Shown one piece after another: positions 44,757-56,161 of a stretch of 64,000 nucleotides of DNA (within the stretch, counting starts at the first letter, position 1; every line of letters begins with the position of its first letter). Origin of the DNA: Pseudomonas sp. BMS12 (GTDB lineage: Bacteria > Pseudomonadota > Gammaproteobacteria > Pseudomonadales > Pseudomonadaceae); NCBI RefSeq assembly GCF_001592875.1, contig NZ_LSOF01000009.1, positions 1 to 64,000 on the forward strand, given 5' to 3'. The notes under the pieces were generated by a model that was given only the letters and a program-made list of their open reading frames with translations, was not told the DNA's origin and did no database searches. The position numbers and the translations under genes are program-made.

Positions 44757-45569
44757 TTGGCCAAGATCCTCGTAGTCACTTCCGGCAAAGGCGGCGTGGG
44801 CAAAACCACCACCAGCGCTGCCATCGGTACCGGCCTGGCCCTGCGCGGCCACAAGACTGTGATCGTCGACTTCGACGTCGGCCTGCGTAACCTCGACCTG
44901 ATCATGGGCTGCGAACGTCGTGTGGTTTACGACTTCGTCAACGTGATCAACGGCGAAGCAACCCTGACCCAGGCCCTGATCAAGGACAAACGCCTGGAAA
45001 ACCTCTACGTCCTGGCCGCCAGCCAGACCCGCGACAAAGACGCCCTGACCAAGGAAGGCGTCGGCAAGGTCATCGACGAGCTGGCACAGAACTTCGAATA
45101 CGTGATCTGCGACTCTCCGGCCGGCATCGAGACCGGTGCCCACCTGGCCATGTACTACGCCGACGAAGCCATCGTCGTGACCAACCCGGAAGTGTCTTCG
45201 GTACGCGACTCCGACCGCATGCTCGGCCTGCTGGCCAGCAAGTCGCGTCGCGCCGAACAAGGCCAGGAACCCATCAAGGAGCGTCTGCTGCTGACCCGCT
45301 ACAACCCGGAGCGCGTCACCAAGGGTGAAATGCTCGGCGTGGAAGACGTCGAGGAAATCCTCGCCATCAACCTGCTCGGCGTGATTCCGGAATCCCAGGC
45401 GGTGCTCAAGGCCTCCAACCAAGGCGTGCCGGTCATCCTCGACGATCAGAGCGACGCAGGCCAGGCCTATGGCGACGCCGTCGACCGTCTGCTGGGCAAG
45501 GAAGTGCCCCACCGCTTCCTCGACGTGCAAAAGAAGGGACTCATGCAACGCCTGTTTGGAGCGCGCTAA
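44757..45569 (+). CDS. minD: MinD, membrane ATPase
   Basis: A 270-residue ParA/MinD ATPase starting at TTG with GGGG 8-10 bases upstream. Deviant Walker A G10-K-G-G-V-G-K16-[17 protein letters not shown] and the C-terminal amphipathic membrane-targeting helix (LMQRLFGAR) are present. MinD recruits MinC and oscillates with MinE. Its stop overlaps the minE start (TAATG). Confidence 0.97.
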   Translation: MAKILVVTSGKGGVGKTTTSAAIGTGLALRGHKTVIVDFDVGLRNLDLIMGCERRVVYDFVNVINGEATLTQALIKDKRLENLYVLAASQTRDKDALTKEGVGKVIDELAQNFEYVICDSPAGIETGAHLAMYYADEAIVVTNPEVSSVRDSDRMLGLLASKSRRAEQGQEPIKERLLLTRYNPERVTKGEMLGVEDVEEILAINLLGVIPESQAVLKASNQGVPVILDDQSDAGQAYGDAVDRLLGKEVPHRFLDVQKKGLMQRLFGAR

Positions 45570-45823
45570 TGAATATTTTCGACTTCTTTCGCGAACGTAA
45601 AAAGGAAACCCCTGCTTCGATCGCGAAAGAGCGTCTGTCGATCATCGTCGCCCATGAGCGCGGCCAGCGCAGCCAGCCGGACTACCTGCCGGCCCTGCAG
45701 AAAGAGCTGGTCGAGGTGATTCGCAAGTACGTCAACATCGAGCAGGATCAGGTGCAGGTCGCGCTGGAAAACCAGGGCAGCTGCTCGATTCTGGAACTCA
45801 ACATCACCCTGCCGGATCGTTGA
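45569..45823 (+). CDS. minE: MinE, topological specificity factor
   Basis: An 84-residue protein with the N-terminal membrane/MinD-binding helix ([30 protein letters not shown]) and the C-terminal dimerisation domain ending in L-E-L-N-I-T-L-P. Standard length. It closes the min operon. Confidence 0.96.
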   Translation: MNIFDFFRERKKETPASIAKERLSIIVAHERGQRSQPDYLPALQKELVEVIRKYVNIEQDQVQVALENQGSCSILELNITLPDR

Positions 45824-45839
45824 TTCGCTCGGGGTAAGC

Positions 45840-45861
45840 AACGGCGGCCATGGCCGCCGTT
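45840..45861. repeat. 22-base perfect palindrome between minE and rluA
   Basis: The two 11-base arms (AACGGCGGCCA and its complement) are identical and lie directly after minE; no T run follows. It may be a weak terminator or a processing hairpin. An in-frame ATG at 45850 sits inside it. Confidence 0.6.
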
Positions 45862-45879
45862 GTCATTTGTGGAAACGCC

Positions 45880-46515
45880 ATGCCGCTGTCAAATGTGCAA
45901 ATCATCCACCAGGACGCCGCCCTGCTGGTGATCAACAAACCTACCCTGCTGCTCTCGGTGCCTGGCCGTGCCGAGGACAACCGCGACTGCCTGGTGACCC
46001 GTCTGCAGGAAAATGGCTACCCGGAAGCGCGCATCGTCCACCGCCTGGACTGGGAAACCAGCGGCATCATCGTCCTCGCTCGCGATGCCGACAGCCACCG
46101 CGAGCTGTCCCGCCAGTTCCACGACCGCGAAACCGAGAAGGCCTACACCGCCCTGTGCTGGGGCCAGCCCGAGCTGGACAGCGGCAGCATCGACCTGCCA
46201 TTGCGCTACGACCCGCCAACCAAGCCACGCCATGTGGTCGACCACGAACTGGGCAAGCACGCTCTGACCTTCTGGCGTGTGCTGGAGCGTTGCGGCGACT
46301 ACTGCCGAGTCGAACTCACGCCGATCACCGGTCGCTCGCACCAGTTGCGCGTGCACATGCTGTCCATCGGACATCCGTTGCTGGGTGACGGCCTGTACGC
46401 CCACGAACAGGCCCTGGCCGCCTGGCCGCGCCTATGCCTGCACGCCAGCATGCTCAGCCTGACCCACCCGCAGACTGGCGAGCGCCTGCGCTTCGAGAGC
46501 CCGGCGCCGTTCTAA
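45880..46515 (+). CDS. rluA: RluA-family pseudouridine synthase
   Basis: A 211-residue enzyme started at 45880. Catalytic Asp lies in H-R-L-D-W-E-T-S-G near residue 58. PITGRSHQLRVHMLSIGHPLLGD and the C-terminal LHASMLSLTHPQTGE are the RluA motifs. It has no S4 domain, like RluA, which modifies 23S rRNA position 746 and tRNA position 32. It follows minE as in other pseudomonads. Confidence 0.9.
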   Translation: MPLSNVQIIHQDAALLVINKPTLLLSVPGRAEDNRDCLVTRLQENGYPEARIVHRLDWETSGIIVLARDADSHRELSRQFHDRETEKAYTALCWGQPELDSGSIDLPLRYDPPTKPRHVVDHELGKHALTFWRVLERCGDYCRVELTPITGRSHQLRVHMLSIGHPLLGDGLYAHEQALAAWPRLCLHASMLSLTHPQTGERLRFESPAPF

Positions 46516-46537
46516 TCAGCCGTTGATCCAGAGAAAC

Positions 46538-46565
46538 AAAAAAGGAGCCCGCAGGCTCCTTTTTC
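46538..46565. terminator. bidirectional terminator between rluA and aapP
   Basis: AAAAAAGGAGCC and GGCTCCTTTTT pair around a four-base loop; both ends carry A/T runs. Confidence 0.85.
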
Positions 46566-46578
46566 ACTACACCCGGCC

Positions 46579-47340
<762 letters not shown>

Positions 47341-47349
47341 GAGTCACTC

Positions 47350-48447
47350 CTAACGCTTGTGGCCGGTGTCCAGCTTGCGCTCCAGGCGCATGGAATAGCG
47401 GGACATGCCGAAACAGAAGATCCAGAACACCAGAGCAGCGAACACATAGCCCTCGGTGGCCATGCCCAGCCAGGCCGGATCCGTGGTGGCTTGCTTGATG
47501 CTGTTGAGCAGATCGAACAGGCCGATGATGATCACCAGGCTGGTGTCCTTGAACAGGGCGATGAAGGTGTTGACGATCCCGGGGATGACCAGCTTCATGG
47601 CCTGCGGCAGGACCACGAGGCCCATCATTCGCCAGTAGCCAAGCCCCATCGCAGCGGCCGCTTCGTACTGCCCCTTGGGAATCGCCTGCAGACCGCCCCG
47701 TACCACTTCGGCGATATAGGCGGACTGGAACAGGATCACCCCGATCAAGGCGCGCAGCAGCTTGTCGAAGGACAACCCTTCCGGCAGGAACAGCGGCAGC
47801 ATCACCGAGGACATGAACAGCACGGTGATCAGTGGCACACCACGCCAGAACTCGATGAAGGTCACACAGATGACGCGGATCGCCGGCATGTCGGAGCGCC
47901 GCCCCAGTGCCAGCAGGATACCCAGCGGCAAGGCCCCGGCAATGCCGACAGCGGCGATCACCAGAGTCAGCATCAGACCACCCCAGCGGCTGGTCGACAC
48001 TTCTTGCAGGCCGAGGGTGCCACCGTGCAGCAGCCAGAAGGCCAGCAGCGGATAGATCACCAGGAACGCCAGACCGTAGACGGCCTTGCGCGGCATCATC
48101 GGCACGAACAGCGGGGAGGCGCCGATAATCGCCAACCACACCGTCAGGTCGACCCGCCAGCGCAGTGCCTCCGGGTAGAAGCCATAGATGAACTGGCTGA
48201 AGCGCTGTTTGATGAACACCCAGCAGGCGCCGTCGCTGGTGCAGTCGGCACGGGTGGTGCCGTGCCAGTCGGCCTGGAAGATGGCCCACTGCAGCAGCGG
48301 CGGCACGATCAGCCAGACCAGATAGGCGGCGAACAGGGTCAGCAGCGTATTGAACCAGTTGGAGAACAGGTTGGCTCGCAGCCAGCCGAGCACACCGACG
48401 CTCAAGGCTGGCGGCGGTAGATCGGGTCGGAATTGATGTACTTGCAT
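47350..48447 (-). CDS. aapM: AapM, permease of amino acid ABC importer
   Basis: A 365-residue membrane protein with ~8 helices, longer than typical HisM-like permeases because of the N-terminal extension characteristic of AapM. The EAA loop (GLQAIPKGQYEAAAAMGLGY) and TFIALFKDTSLVIIIGLFDL are conserved. AAGGAG ribosome site. Forms the channel with AapQ. Confidence 0.94.
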   Translation of the reverse strand: MQVHQFRPDLPPPALSVGVLGWLRANLFSNWFNTLLTLFAAYLVWLIVPPLLQWAIFQADWHGTTRADCTSDGACWVFIKQRFSQFIYGFYPEALRWRVDLTVWLAIIGASPLFVPMMPRKAVYGLAFLVIYPLLAFWLLHGGTLGLQEVSTSRWGGLMLTLVIAAVGIAGALPLGILLALGRRSDMPAIRVICVTFIEFWRGVPLITVLFMSSVMLPLFLPEGLSFDKLLRALIGVILFQSAYIAEVVRGGLQAIPKGQYEAAAAMGLGYWRMMGLVVLPQAMKLVIPGIVNTFIALFKDTSLVIIIGLFDLLNSIKQATTDPAWLGMATEGYVFAALVFWIFCFGMSRYSMRLERKLDTGHKR

Positions 48448-48457
48448 GCGCCTCTCC

Positions 48458-49642
48458 TTACCGCTCGATCAGCGCGATGCGCTTGTTGTACCAGTTCATC
48501 AACATAGAAATGCTGATGCTGATGGCCAGGTACACACTCATGGTGATGGCGATGGTCTCGATGGCCTGGCCGGTCTGGTTGAGGGTGGTGCCGGCAAACA
48601 GCGAAACCATGTCCGGATAACCGATACCGGCGGCCAGCGAGGAGTTCTTTGCCAGGTTCAGGTACTGGCTGGTCAAAGGCGGAATGATCACCCGCAGGGC
48701 CTGGGGAATGATCACCAGACGCAGGGTCTTGCCGGCAGGCAGGCCGAGCGAGCGCGCCGCCTCGGTCTGGCCATGGCTGACCGCCTGGATGCCAGAGCGC
48801 ACGTTCTCGGCGATGAAGGCTGCGGTGTAGATGGTCAGTGCCAGGGTCAGCGCCATCAGCTCGGGGATCATCACCCAGCCGCCACGGAAGTTGAAACCCT
48901 TGAGCTCCGGCATGTCCCAGGTGAAGGGCTGGCCGAACAGCAGAATCGCCAAGGCTGGCAGGGCAACGATCAGGATCAGGCTGCTGATCAGCGTGGGGAA
49001 GGTACGCCCGGTGGCCTCGAAGCGGTGGCTGGCCCAGCGGGCCAGGTAGAAGATGGCCGCCAGGGCCACAACCACGGCAATCAGGAAGGGCCAGAAGCCC
49101 TCGGCCATGGTCGGCGACGGCATGTTCAGGCCGCGATTACTGAGGAAGAAGACATCCCCCAGGCTCATGCTCTGCCGCGGGCCAGGCAGCGGCAGGAACA
49201 CCGCGAAGTACCAGAAGAATATCTGCAGCAGCGGCGGGATGTTACGGAAGGTCTCGATGTAGACGGTGGCCAGCTTGCTGACCAGCCAGTTGGGAGATAG
49301 CCGGGCAACGCCGAGGATAAAGCCGAGAATGGTGGCCAAGAAGATGCCGATGACCGAGACCAACAGGGTGTTGAGCAACCCGATGACGAAGACGCGCCCG
49401 TAGGTATCGCTCTCCTTGTAGTCGATCAGATGCTGGGAAATACCGAAGCCGGCGCTGTTGTCGAGAAAACCGAAGCCCGACAGGATGCCGCGCTGCGCCA
49501 GGTTGTGCTGAGTGTTGTGGAACAGGTACCAGCCGAGCGCCACGACGGCGATGACGGCGAGGATCTGGAAAGCCCAAGCGCGCACCTGCGGATCGGTCCA
49601 GACCGAGCCTCGTGGGCGCGAAGTATTCGCGGGAGTTTGCAT
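48458..49642 (-). CDS. aapQ: AapQ, permease of amino acid ABC importer
   Basis: A 394-residue permease from the start at 49642 (GAGGG site); the ATG at 49654 would add four residues. Large N-terminal part with several helices, then the EAA loop (GIQAVSHGQTEAARSLGLP) and LTSQYLNLAKNSSLAAGIGY typical of AapQ. Partner of AapM. Confidence 0.94.
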   Translation of the reverse strand: MQTPANTSRPRGSVWTDPQVRAWAFQILAVIAVVALGWYLFHNTQHNLAQRGILSGFGFLDNSAGFGISQHLIDYKESDTYGRVFVIGLLNTLLVSVIGIFLATILGFILGVARLSPNWLVSKLATVYIETFRNIPPLLQIFFWYFAVFLPLPGPRQSMSLGDVFFLSNRGLNMPSPTMAEGFWPFLIAVVVALAAIFYLARWASHRFEATGRTFPTLISSLILIVALPALAILLFGQPFTWDMPELKGFNFRGGWVMIPELMALTLALTIYTAAFIAENVRSGIQAVSHGQTEAARSLGLPAGKTLRLVIIPQALRVIIPPLTSQYLNLAKNSSLAAGIGYPDMVSLFAGTTLNQTGQAIETIAITMSVYLAISISISMLMNWYNKRIALIER

Positions 49643-49738
49643 AACGGCCCTCATGGAAGCCCCGCGTCCCTTGTGGGCGACGCGGGGTTCATGGAATCAG
49701 GAACACCATCGCCCCGTAACGGAGCGATGGTCAGGAGG

Positions 49739-50767
49739 TCAACGCACCGGCGGCGCGTATTGCAGACCACCCTTGTTCCACAGGGCATTGAGACCACGCT
49801 CGATCTTCAGCTCGCTGCCGGCACCGACGTTGCGATCGAAGATTTCTGCGTAGTTACCGACTTGTTTGACGATCTTGACCGCCCAGTCCTTCGGCAGCTT
49901 CAGATCCTTGCCGTAGTCGCCTTCGGCGCCCAGCAGACGAGCCACGTCCGGGTTCTTGGTGGATTTGGCCATCTCTTCGACATTGGCCGAAGTGATACCC
50001 AGTTCCTCGGCGTTGAGCATGGCGAACAGGCTCCAGCGCACGATGTCGAACCACTCTTCGTCACCCTGGCGTACGGATGGGCCGAGCGGCTCCTTGGAGA
50101 TCACTTCTGGCAGTACGACGTAGTCGTTCGGCGCGGCCAGCTTGATGCGCTGGGCATACAGCTGAGACTGGTCGGAGGTCAGCACGTCGCAACGCCCGGA
50201 CTCCAGCGACTTGGCGCTCTCGTCGGAGGTGTCATAAGTGATGGGGGTGTATTTCAGACCGTTGGCGCGGAAGTAGTCGGCCAGGTTCAGCTCGGTGGTG
50301 GTACCGGCCTGGATGCACACGGTGGCGCCGTCCAGTTCCTTGGCGCTGGAAACGCCGAGCTTCTTGTTCACCAGGAAGCCTTGACCGTCGTAGTAGGTCA
50401 CGCCGGTGAAGTTCAGGCCCATGGCCGCGTCACGCGAGCTGGTCCAGGTGGTGTTGCGCGACAGCATGTCGACTTCGCCGGATTGCAGCGCAGTGAAGCG
50501 CTCCTTGGCAGTCAGCGGGCTGTATTTCACCTTGGAGGCATCACCGAACACGGCGGCAGCCACGGCGCGGCAGACATCCACGTCGATCCCCATGTAGTTG
50601 CCCTTGGCATCGGCGTAGGAGAAGCCAGGCAAACCATCACTGATACCGCACTGCACGAAGCCTTTCTTCTGCACCGCATCCAGGGTCGCACCGGCCTGAG
50701 CGAAACCGCTCACACCCAGCACTGCGGCCGTGGTCAATACCGCCAGGGTGGATTTCACCATCTTCAT
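49739..50767 (-). CDS. aapJ: AapJ, periplasmic amino-acid-binding protein
   Basis: A 342-residue family-3 binding protein starting at 50767 (GGAGG site), with a signal peptide cleaved after F-A-Q-A. CGISDGLPGFSYADAKGNYMGIDVDVCRAVAAAVFG and the TTWTSSRDAAMGLNFT segment mark the AapJ subfamily, larger than the usual ~250 residues. It captures a wide range of L-amino acids. First gene of the operon; a ~100-base gap precedes aapQ. Confidence 0.95.
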   Translation of the reverse strand: MKMVKSTLAVLTTAAVLGVSGFAQAGATLDAVQKKGFVQCGISDGLPGFSYADAKGNYMGIDVDVCRAVAAAVFGDASKVKYSPLTAKERFTALQSGEVDMLSRNTTWTSSRDAAMGLNFTGVTYYDGQGFLVNKKLGVSSAKELDGATVCIQAGTTTELNLADYFRANGLKYTPITYDTSDESAKSLESGRCDVLTSDQSQLYAQRIKLAAPNDYVVLPEVISKEPLGPSVRQGDEEWFDIVRWSLFAMLNAEELGITSANVEEMAKSTKNPDVARLLGAEGDYGKDLKLPKDWAVKIVKQVGNYAEIFDRNVGAGSELKIERGLNALWNKGGLQYAPPVR

Positions 50768-51005
50768 CAAAACCTCCAAGTGTTCTTGTTTGGTCGGGTC
50801 TCGGTCCTGCCGCCGTACCCTTGTGGGGCACGTTCGATCCCGCCACCATGACGGGGTCGACCGGGGAGTGAACCTGAAGAGAGTCTAGATGCCGATCCGC
50901 TGACCGGCGAACGACTCGCTCCTCACCGTAGGTCTTACGGCTTTGAGACGCTGCAGATGTCCGGCTTTCCGCCCCAGGCGGCCCCCGCCGGACCCGGTAG
51001 TCACA

Positions 51006-51020
51006 GCAAGGCCCGTACCA
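51006..51020 (-). promoter_or_regulatory. sigma-54-like promoter candidate of aapJQMP
   Basis: On the minus strand TGGTAC-N5-TTGC differs from the -24/-12 consensus by one base. The leader to aapJ would be ~225 bases. RpoN control of amino-acid importers is known in Pseudomonas, but the site is unproven. The remaining 50768-51156 sequence shows no gene. Confidence 0.45.
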
Positions 51021-51057
51021 GCTTCGCACCAAGAGCGCTTTATCGGCAGGTCAATAG

Positions 51058-51828
<771 letters not shown>

Positions 51829-52048
51829 TTAGCCCCACAAGCCGCTAAATAGAGGGGCTGGCGTCAAGGAGACGGCGGCCACTTCTATTCGAGTCGAGTG
51901 ATCCGACCACTGGTCGGGCAGACCAGGCCCGAGGATTGCTTCTGCAATGTAGCCAGGCATAAGGTCGGTAGAGGTGTTCGCCCCACGACAGGGAGTGTTC
52001 CGCGATGCCAGCCATTCCAGATCGTTCACCAACGTATTCCCCCATACG

Positions 52049-52987
52049 ATGAAGAACGCTCAGACACCGCAGGATCTACAACAGATCCGCCATCTGCGAC
52101 TGTTCCAGAACGTCGCCGCCAACAGCCTTCAACTCCTGTTGCAGGAATTCCGTGCCTGTGAGCTGGAGTCCGGCGAAATCCTGCTCTCCCCTTTCAATCG
52201 CAACCAGCATCTCTATCTGCTGCTCGAAGGCGAGCTGAAGGTCTACCTCGGCTCCCTCGACAACCAGCCGGTCAGCACCCTGCAACCGGGCGACTGCGCC
52301 GGCGAAATCAGCTTCATCGACAACGAACGCCCCTCCGCCTACGTGGTGGCGACCCAGCCGTCGCAGGTGCTGCGCCTGCATCGCGAGTCACTGGTCAAAC
52401 TGTTTCAGCAATCCCCGGAAATGATGCAGAACCTGCTGGAACTGCTCTGCGACCGGGTACGCCAGGGCAACCGGATCATCCTCGACAGCGAACAGAATGC
52501 CAATGTCGACACCCTCACCGGTTGCTTCAATCGGCGCTGGCTGGAACACGTCTACGAGCGCGAGAGCACCCGCTGCGCCTTCAATCAGCAGCCGCTGGGC
52601 ATGCTCATGCTGGACGTCGATCACTTCAAGGCCTACAACGACCAGCACGGGCATCTGGCCGGCGACTATGCGCTGTGTCTGGTGGCACATACGTTGCGCA
52701 AGCAGCTGCGCCCCAAAGACAGCCTGGTGCGCTTCGGTGGCGAGGAGTTCGTCATCCTGCTGCCAGAGATCGACAACGACGAGGCACGCCATATCGGCGA
52801 ACGCCTGCGTAGCAGCCTGGAACAGGTCAGCAGCTTCTACTCGCCGATGGGCATCCTGCCGGGTGTCACCGTCTCCATCGGCCTGGCCCAGATGCAGACC
52901 AAGGACAGCCTGGAAAGCCTGATCGCCAGGGCCGACGCCGCGCTGTACAAGGCCAAGCAGCAAGGGCGCAACCGCCTGTTCGGCTGA
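52049..52987 (+). CDS. cNMP-binding diguanylate cyclase
   Basis: A 312-residue protein with residues ~20-130 a cyclic-nucleotide-binding domain (FNRNQHLYLLLEGELKVYLGSL; PGDCAGEISFIDNERPSAY) and a GGDEF domain with active G230-G-E-E-F234. An inhibitory I-site R221-P-K-D224 lies five residues before it, so product inhibition is expected. It makes c-di-GMP, perhaps in response to cAMP or another ligand. The ATG at 52049 has a poor ribosome site; an upstream start is possible. Confidence 0.88.
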   Translation: MKNAQTPQDLQQIRHLRLFQNVAANSLQLLLQEFRACELESGEILLSPFNRNQHLYLLLEGELKVYLGSLDNQPVSTLQPGDCAGEISFIDNERPSAYVVATQPSQVLRLHRESLVKLFQQSPEMMQNLLELLCDRVRQGNRIILDSEQNANVDTLTGCFNRRWLEHVYERESTRCAFNQQPLGMLMLDVDHFKAYNDQHGHLAGDYALCLVAHTLRKQLRPKDSLVRFGGEEFVILLPEIDNDEARHIGERLRSSLEQVSSFYSPMGILPGVTVSIGLAQMQTKDSLESLIARADAALYKAKQQGRNRLFG

Positions 52988-53058
52988 ACCGCCATATCGC
53001 CAGCCGCTACCTCGACTTGCTAGAGTCGCCCGCATAACAACAAAGAACGGACGCCCTC

Positions 53059-54216
53059 ATGCGCAAGCTGTTGCTCGCCCTGCTGCTCATCCTCATTGTC
53101 GCCGCAGTCTTCTTCGGCCTCCCCACCCTGGTGGATCGCCAGATGAACAGCGTCGCCCATGCACCACCCTACCGGGCTAGCGACGCCGCCGAGACGCTGC
53201 ACCAGAGCCTGTTCGTCGCCGACCTGCACGACGATGCCCTGCTCTGGCAACGTGACCTGCTGCAGCGCCACGACTATGGCCACTCCGACCTGCCGCGCCT
53301 GCTCGAAGGCCATGTTGGCCTGCAGGTGTTCTCCACCGTAACCAAGACCCCGCGCGGCCTCAACTACGAGAGCAATGGCGCCGACACGGACAACATCACC
53401 CTGCTGGCCATGGCCCAGCGCTGGCCGCGTGCGACCTGGAGCAGCCTGCTCGAACGCGCCCTCTACCAGGCCGGAAAACTCCAGCATGCAGTCGCCAACA
53501 GCGATGGCCGGCTGGTGCTGGTGCGCAGCCGTGGTGAATTGCAGAAGTTCCTCGACACCTGGCAGCGCGACCCGCAGCGAGTCGCCGCACTGCTCGCCAC
53601 CGAAGGCCTGCACCCCATCGAAGGCAAGCTGGAGAATATCGACCGCCTGTACGACGCCGGCTTTCGCATTGCCGGCCTCACCCACTTCTTCGACAACGAG
53701 GTCGGAGGCTCCGCCCACGGTCTGGCCAAAGGTGGGCTGACTCCGCTGGGCCGCCAGGTCATCGCTCGCCTGGAAGAGAAGCACATGCTGGTCGACCTGG
53801 CTCACGCCTCCAAGGCGCTGATCGACGATGTATTGGCTATCGCCAAGCGCCCGTTGCTGGTCTCCCACACCGGCGTCGCTGGCACCTGCCCCGGCCCGCG
53901 CAACCTTACCGACGAGCACCTCAAGCGCATCGCCGCGACTGGCGGCGTGATCGGCATCGGCTACTGGGACGCCGCCGTCTGCGAAACCTCAGTAGGCGCC
54001 ATCGTCCGCGCCATTCGCTACACGGTGGATAAGGTCGGCGTCGAGCACGTGGCCCTGGGGTCGGACTTCGACGGCACCGTGCACACCCCCTTCGACACCA
54101 GCGGCTTGGCCCAGCTCACCGAAGGGCTGCAACGCGCCGGCTTCAGCCCGGCGGAAATCGCCGCGATCATGGGTGGCAACGTGCGCCGCCTGCTCTTGGC
54201 CAGCCTGCCCGAGTAA
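53059..54216 (+). CDS. membrane-anchored dipeptidase (peptidase M19)
   Basis: A 385-residue zinc peptidase. An uncleaved N-terminal helix (residues ~3-22) precedes the M19 barrel. [15 protein letters not shown] holds the H-x-D zinc ligands, with [16 protein letters not shown] (bridging Glu), [24 protein letters not shown] and GSDFDG further along. Family members hydrolyse dipeptides including D-residues. The anchor places it on the periplasmic face. Confidence 0.92.
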   Translation: MRKLLLALLLILIVAAVFFGLPTLVDRQMNSVAHAPPYRASDAAETLHQSLFVADLHDDALLWQRDLLQRHDYGHSDLPRLLEGHVGLQVFSTVTKTPRGLNYESNGADTDNITLLAMAQRWPRATWSSLLERALYQAGKLQHAVANSDGRLVLVRSRGELQKFLDTWQRDPQRVAALLATEGLHPIEGKLENIDRLYDAGFRIAGLTHFFDNEVGGSAHGLAKGGLTPLGRQVIARLEEKHMLVDLAHASKALIDDVLAIAKRPLLVSHTGVAGTCPGPRNLTDEHLKRIAATGGVIGIGYWDAAVCETSVGAIVRAIRYTVDKVGVEHVALGSDFDGTVHTPFDTSGLAQLTEGLQRAGFSPAEIAAIMGGNVRRLLLASLPE

Positions 54217-54226
54217 GCGCCGTGTC

Positions 54227-54256
54227 AAGCCCCCGGGCACTTCGCCACGGGGGCTT
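54227..54256 (+). terminator. terminator after the M19 dipeptidase gene
   Basis: AAGCCCCCG and CGGGGGCTT pair across a 12-base loop just after the stop codon, followed by CTTGCTTT. Confidence 0.7.
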
Positions 54257-54305
54257 CTTGCTTTACACTGGCGACCGTTCATTCCTTGACCAATACGAGA
54301 CGGCC

Positions 54306-55718
54306 GTGCTCAAAGCACTCAAGAAAATATTCAGCAAGGGCGAAGCCGAACAGCCCGCCAGCAGCAGCCCCGCCAGCGCCAGACCTAGCGCCACCCGCGA
54401 ATCCAAGGCCAAAGCGGCCAAGCCCGACGCTCAAGTGGCAACCGAGGCGAAGAAGCCGCGCGCCGACAAACCACGTCGCGAACGCCCGGCCAAGCCGGTG
54501 GACACCTGGAAACTGGAAGACTTCGTGGTCGAGCCGCAGGAAGGCAAGACCCGCTTCCACGACTTCCGCCTGGCGCCAGAGCTGATGCATGCCATCCACG
54601 ATCTGGGCTTCCCCTACTGCACCCCCATCCAGGCACAGGTCCTCGGCCATACACTCAAGGGCAAGGACGCCATCGGCCGCGCCCAGACCGGTACCGGCAA
54701 GACTGCCGCCTTCCTGATCTCGACCATCACCCAGTTGCTGCAGACCCAGGTGCCGAAAGAGCGCTACATGGGCGAGCCACGGGCGCTGATCATCGCGCCG
54801 ACCCGCGAACTGGTGGTGCAGATCGCCAAGGATGCCCAGGATCTCACCAAGTACACCGGCCTGAACGTCATGCAGTTCGTCGGCGGTATGGACTTCGACA
54901 AGCAGCTCAAGCAGCTGGAGTCGCGCTACTGCGACATCCTCGTGGCCACCCCGGGTCGCCTGCTGGACTTCAACCAGCGCGGCGAAGTGCACCTGGACAT
55001 GGTCGAAGTAATGGTGCTGGACGAAGCCGACCGCATGCTCGACATGGGCTTCATCCCCCAGGTACGCCAGATCATCCGCCAGACCCCGATGAAGGGCGAC
55101 CGCCAGACCCTGCTGTTCTCAGCCACGTTCACCGAGGACGTGATGAACCTCGCGCGGCAATGGACAGTCAACCCGGCCATCGTCGAGATCGAACCGGAGA
55201 ACGTCGCCAGCGACACCGTCGAGCAGCACGTCTACGCCGTATCCAGCAAGGACAAGTACAAGCTGCTGTACAACCTGGTAACGCAGAACGACTGGCAGCG
55301 GGTGATGGTCTTCGCCAACCGTCGCGACGAAGTGCGTCGCATCGAGGAGAAGCTGATCCGTGACGGCGTCAGCGCCGCGCAGATGTCCGGCGACGTGCCG
55401 CAGCACAAGCGGATCAAGACCCTGGAAGGCTTCCGTGAAGGCAAAATCCGCGTCATGGTCGCCACCGACGTGGCCGGCCGCGGCATCCACGTCGACGGCA
55501 TCAGCCACGTGATCAACTTCACCCTGCCGGATGTGCCGGACGACTACGTACACCGCATCGGTCGCACCGGCCGCGCCGGCGCCAGCGGCACCTCGATCAG
55601 CTTCGCCGGCGAGGACGACGCCTACGCCCTGCCACCGATCGAAGCGCTGCTGGGGCGAAAAATCACCTGCGAAATGCCGCCGGAAGAGCTGCTCAAACCG
55701 GTGCCACGCAAGCACTGA
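54306..55718 (+). CDS. rhlB: RhlB-type DEAD-box RNA helicase
   Basis: A 470-residue protein starting at GTG (54306) with GAGACGG upstream. The N-terminal ~80 residues are Ala/Lys/Pro-rich and disordered. Core motifs follow: [20 protein letters not shown] (Q motif), [15 protein letters not shown], and H-R-I-G-R-T-G-R. C-terminal tail is short. RhlB unwinds RNA in the degradosome. The Pseudomonas form with an N-terminal extension is typical. Confidence 0.93.
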   Translation: MLKALKKIFSKGEAEQPASSSPASARPSATRESKAKAAKPDAQVATEAKKPRADKPRRERPAKPVDTWKLEDFVVEPQEGKTRFHDFRLAPELMHAIHDLGFPYCTPIQAQVLGHTLKGKDAIGRAQTGTGKTAAFLISTITQLLQTQVPKERYMGEPRALIIAPTRELVVQIAKDAQDLTKYTGLNVMQFVGGMDFDKQLKQLESRYCDILVATPGRLLDFNQRGEVHLDMVEVMVLDEADRMLDMGFIPQVRQIIRQTPMKGDRQTLLFSATFTEDVMNLARQWTVNPAIVEIEPENVASDTVEQHVYAVSSKDKYKLLYNLVTQNDWQRVMVFANRRDEVRRIEEKLIRDGVSAAQMSGDVPQHKRIKTLEGFREGKIRVMVATDVAGRGIHVDGISHVINFTLPDVPDDYVHRIGRTGRAGASGTSISFAGEDDAYALPPIEALLGRKITCEMPPEELLKPVPRKH

Positions 55719-55733
55719 GCCATACCGCAATGA

Positions 55734-55756
55734 AAAGCCCGCCTAGTGCGGGCTTT
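55734..55756 (+). terminator. terminator after rhlB
   Basis: A 9-bp stem AAAGCCCGC/GCGGGCTTT with a five-base loop, flanked by A and T residues; it also serves the converging RHH gene. Confidence 0.8.
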
Positions 55757-55770
55757 CTATAGATGTGCGC

Positions 55771-56073
55771 CTAGCGCGCCTGGACCAGGCTGAGCACCTC
55801 GGCGCTACGCTGCGACCTTTGCTCCAGGTAGCGGGTGCAGCTGACCCGCAGGAACGAAGCGAAGTTGACCACCTCACCGCGGTACTCCATGACCTCGTCA
55901 TAGAGCTTGCTGATCAGTTGGTTGGTGGTCATGCCGTCGACCTCGGCGATTTCGCGCAGGATGTCCCAGAACTGGTTCTCCAGGCGCAGGGTGGTGACCA
56001 CACCGCGAATGCGCAGGGAGCGCGAGCGCGATTCGTAGAGGATCGGATCGGCCTTCACATACAGCTCACACAT
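55771..56073 (-). CDS. ribbon-helix-helix domain protein
   Basis: A 100-residue protein with a short MCELYVKADPILYESRSRSL start, the ribbon G-V-V-T-T-L-R-L-E-N-Q-F-W and helix-turn-helix-like region with MTTNQLISKLYDEVM. It fits the RHH_4 (Arc-like, ribbon-helix-helix) family found in proteobacteria. It should bind DNA as a dimer. Target unknown; no toxin gene is nearby, so it is not an obvious antitoxin. Confidence 0.8.
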   Translation of the reverse strand: MCELYVKADPILYESRSRSLRIRGVVTTLRLENQFWDILREIAEVDGMTTNQLISKLYDEVMEYRGEVVNFASFLRVSCTRYLEQRSQRSAEVLSLVQAR

Positions 56074-56161
56074 CGCTCACTCTCCAGTCTGTGTTGTGTC
56101 GCGGCCAGGCCATGACGAGAGGCGGCAACGCCCCTCTCGCCCTGCCCTGCTGCCTTGCCAG

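Noticed and set aside
43366..46404. Alternative frames over minC and rluA
   Set aside because: Antisense or shifted shadows of strongly conserved genes.
55771..56073. RHH protein as an antitoxin
   Set aside because: No toxin-sized frame next to it; neighbours are rhlB and a DJ-1 protein.
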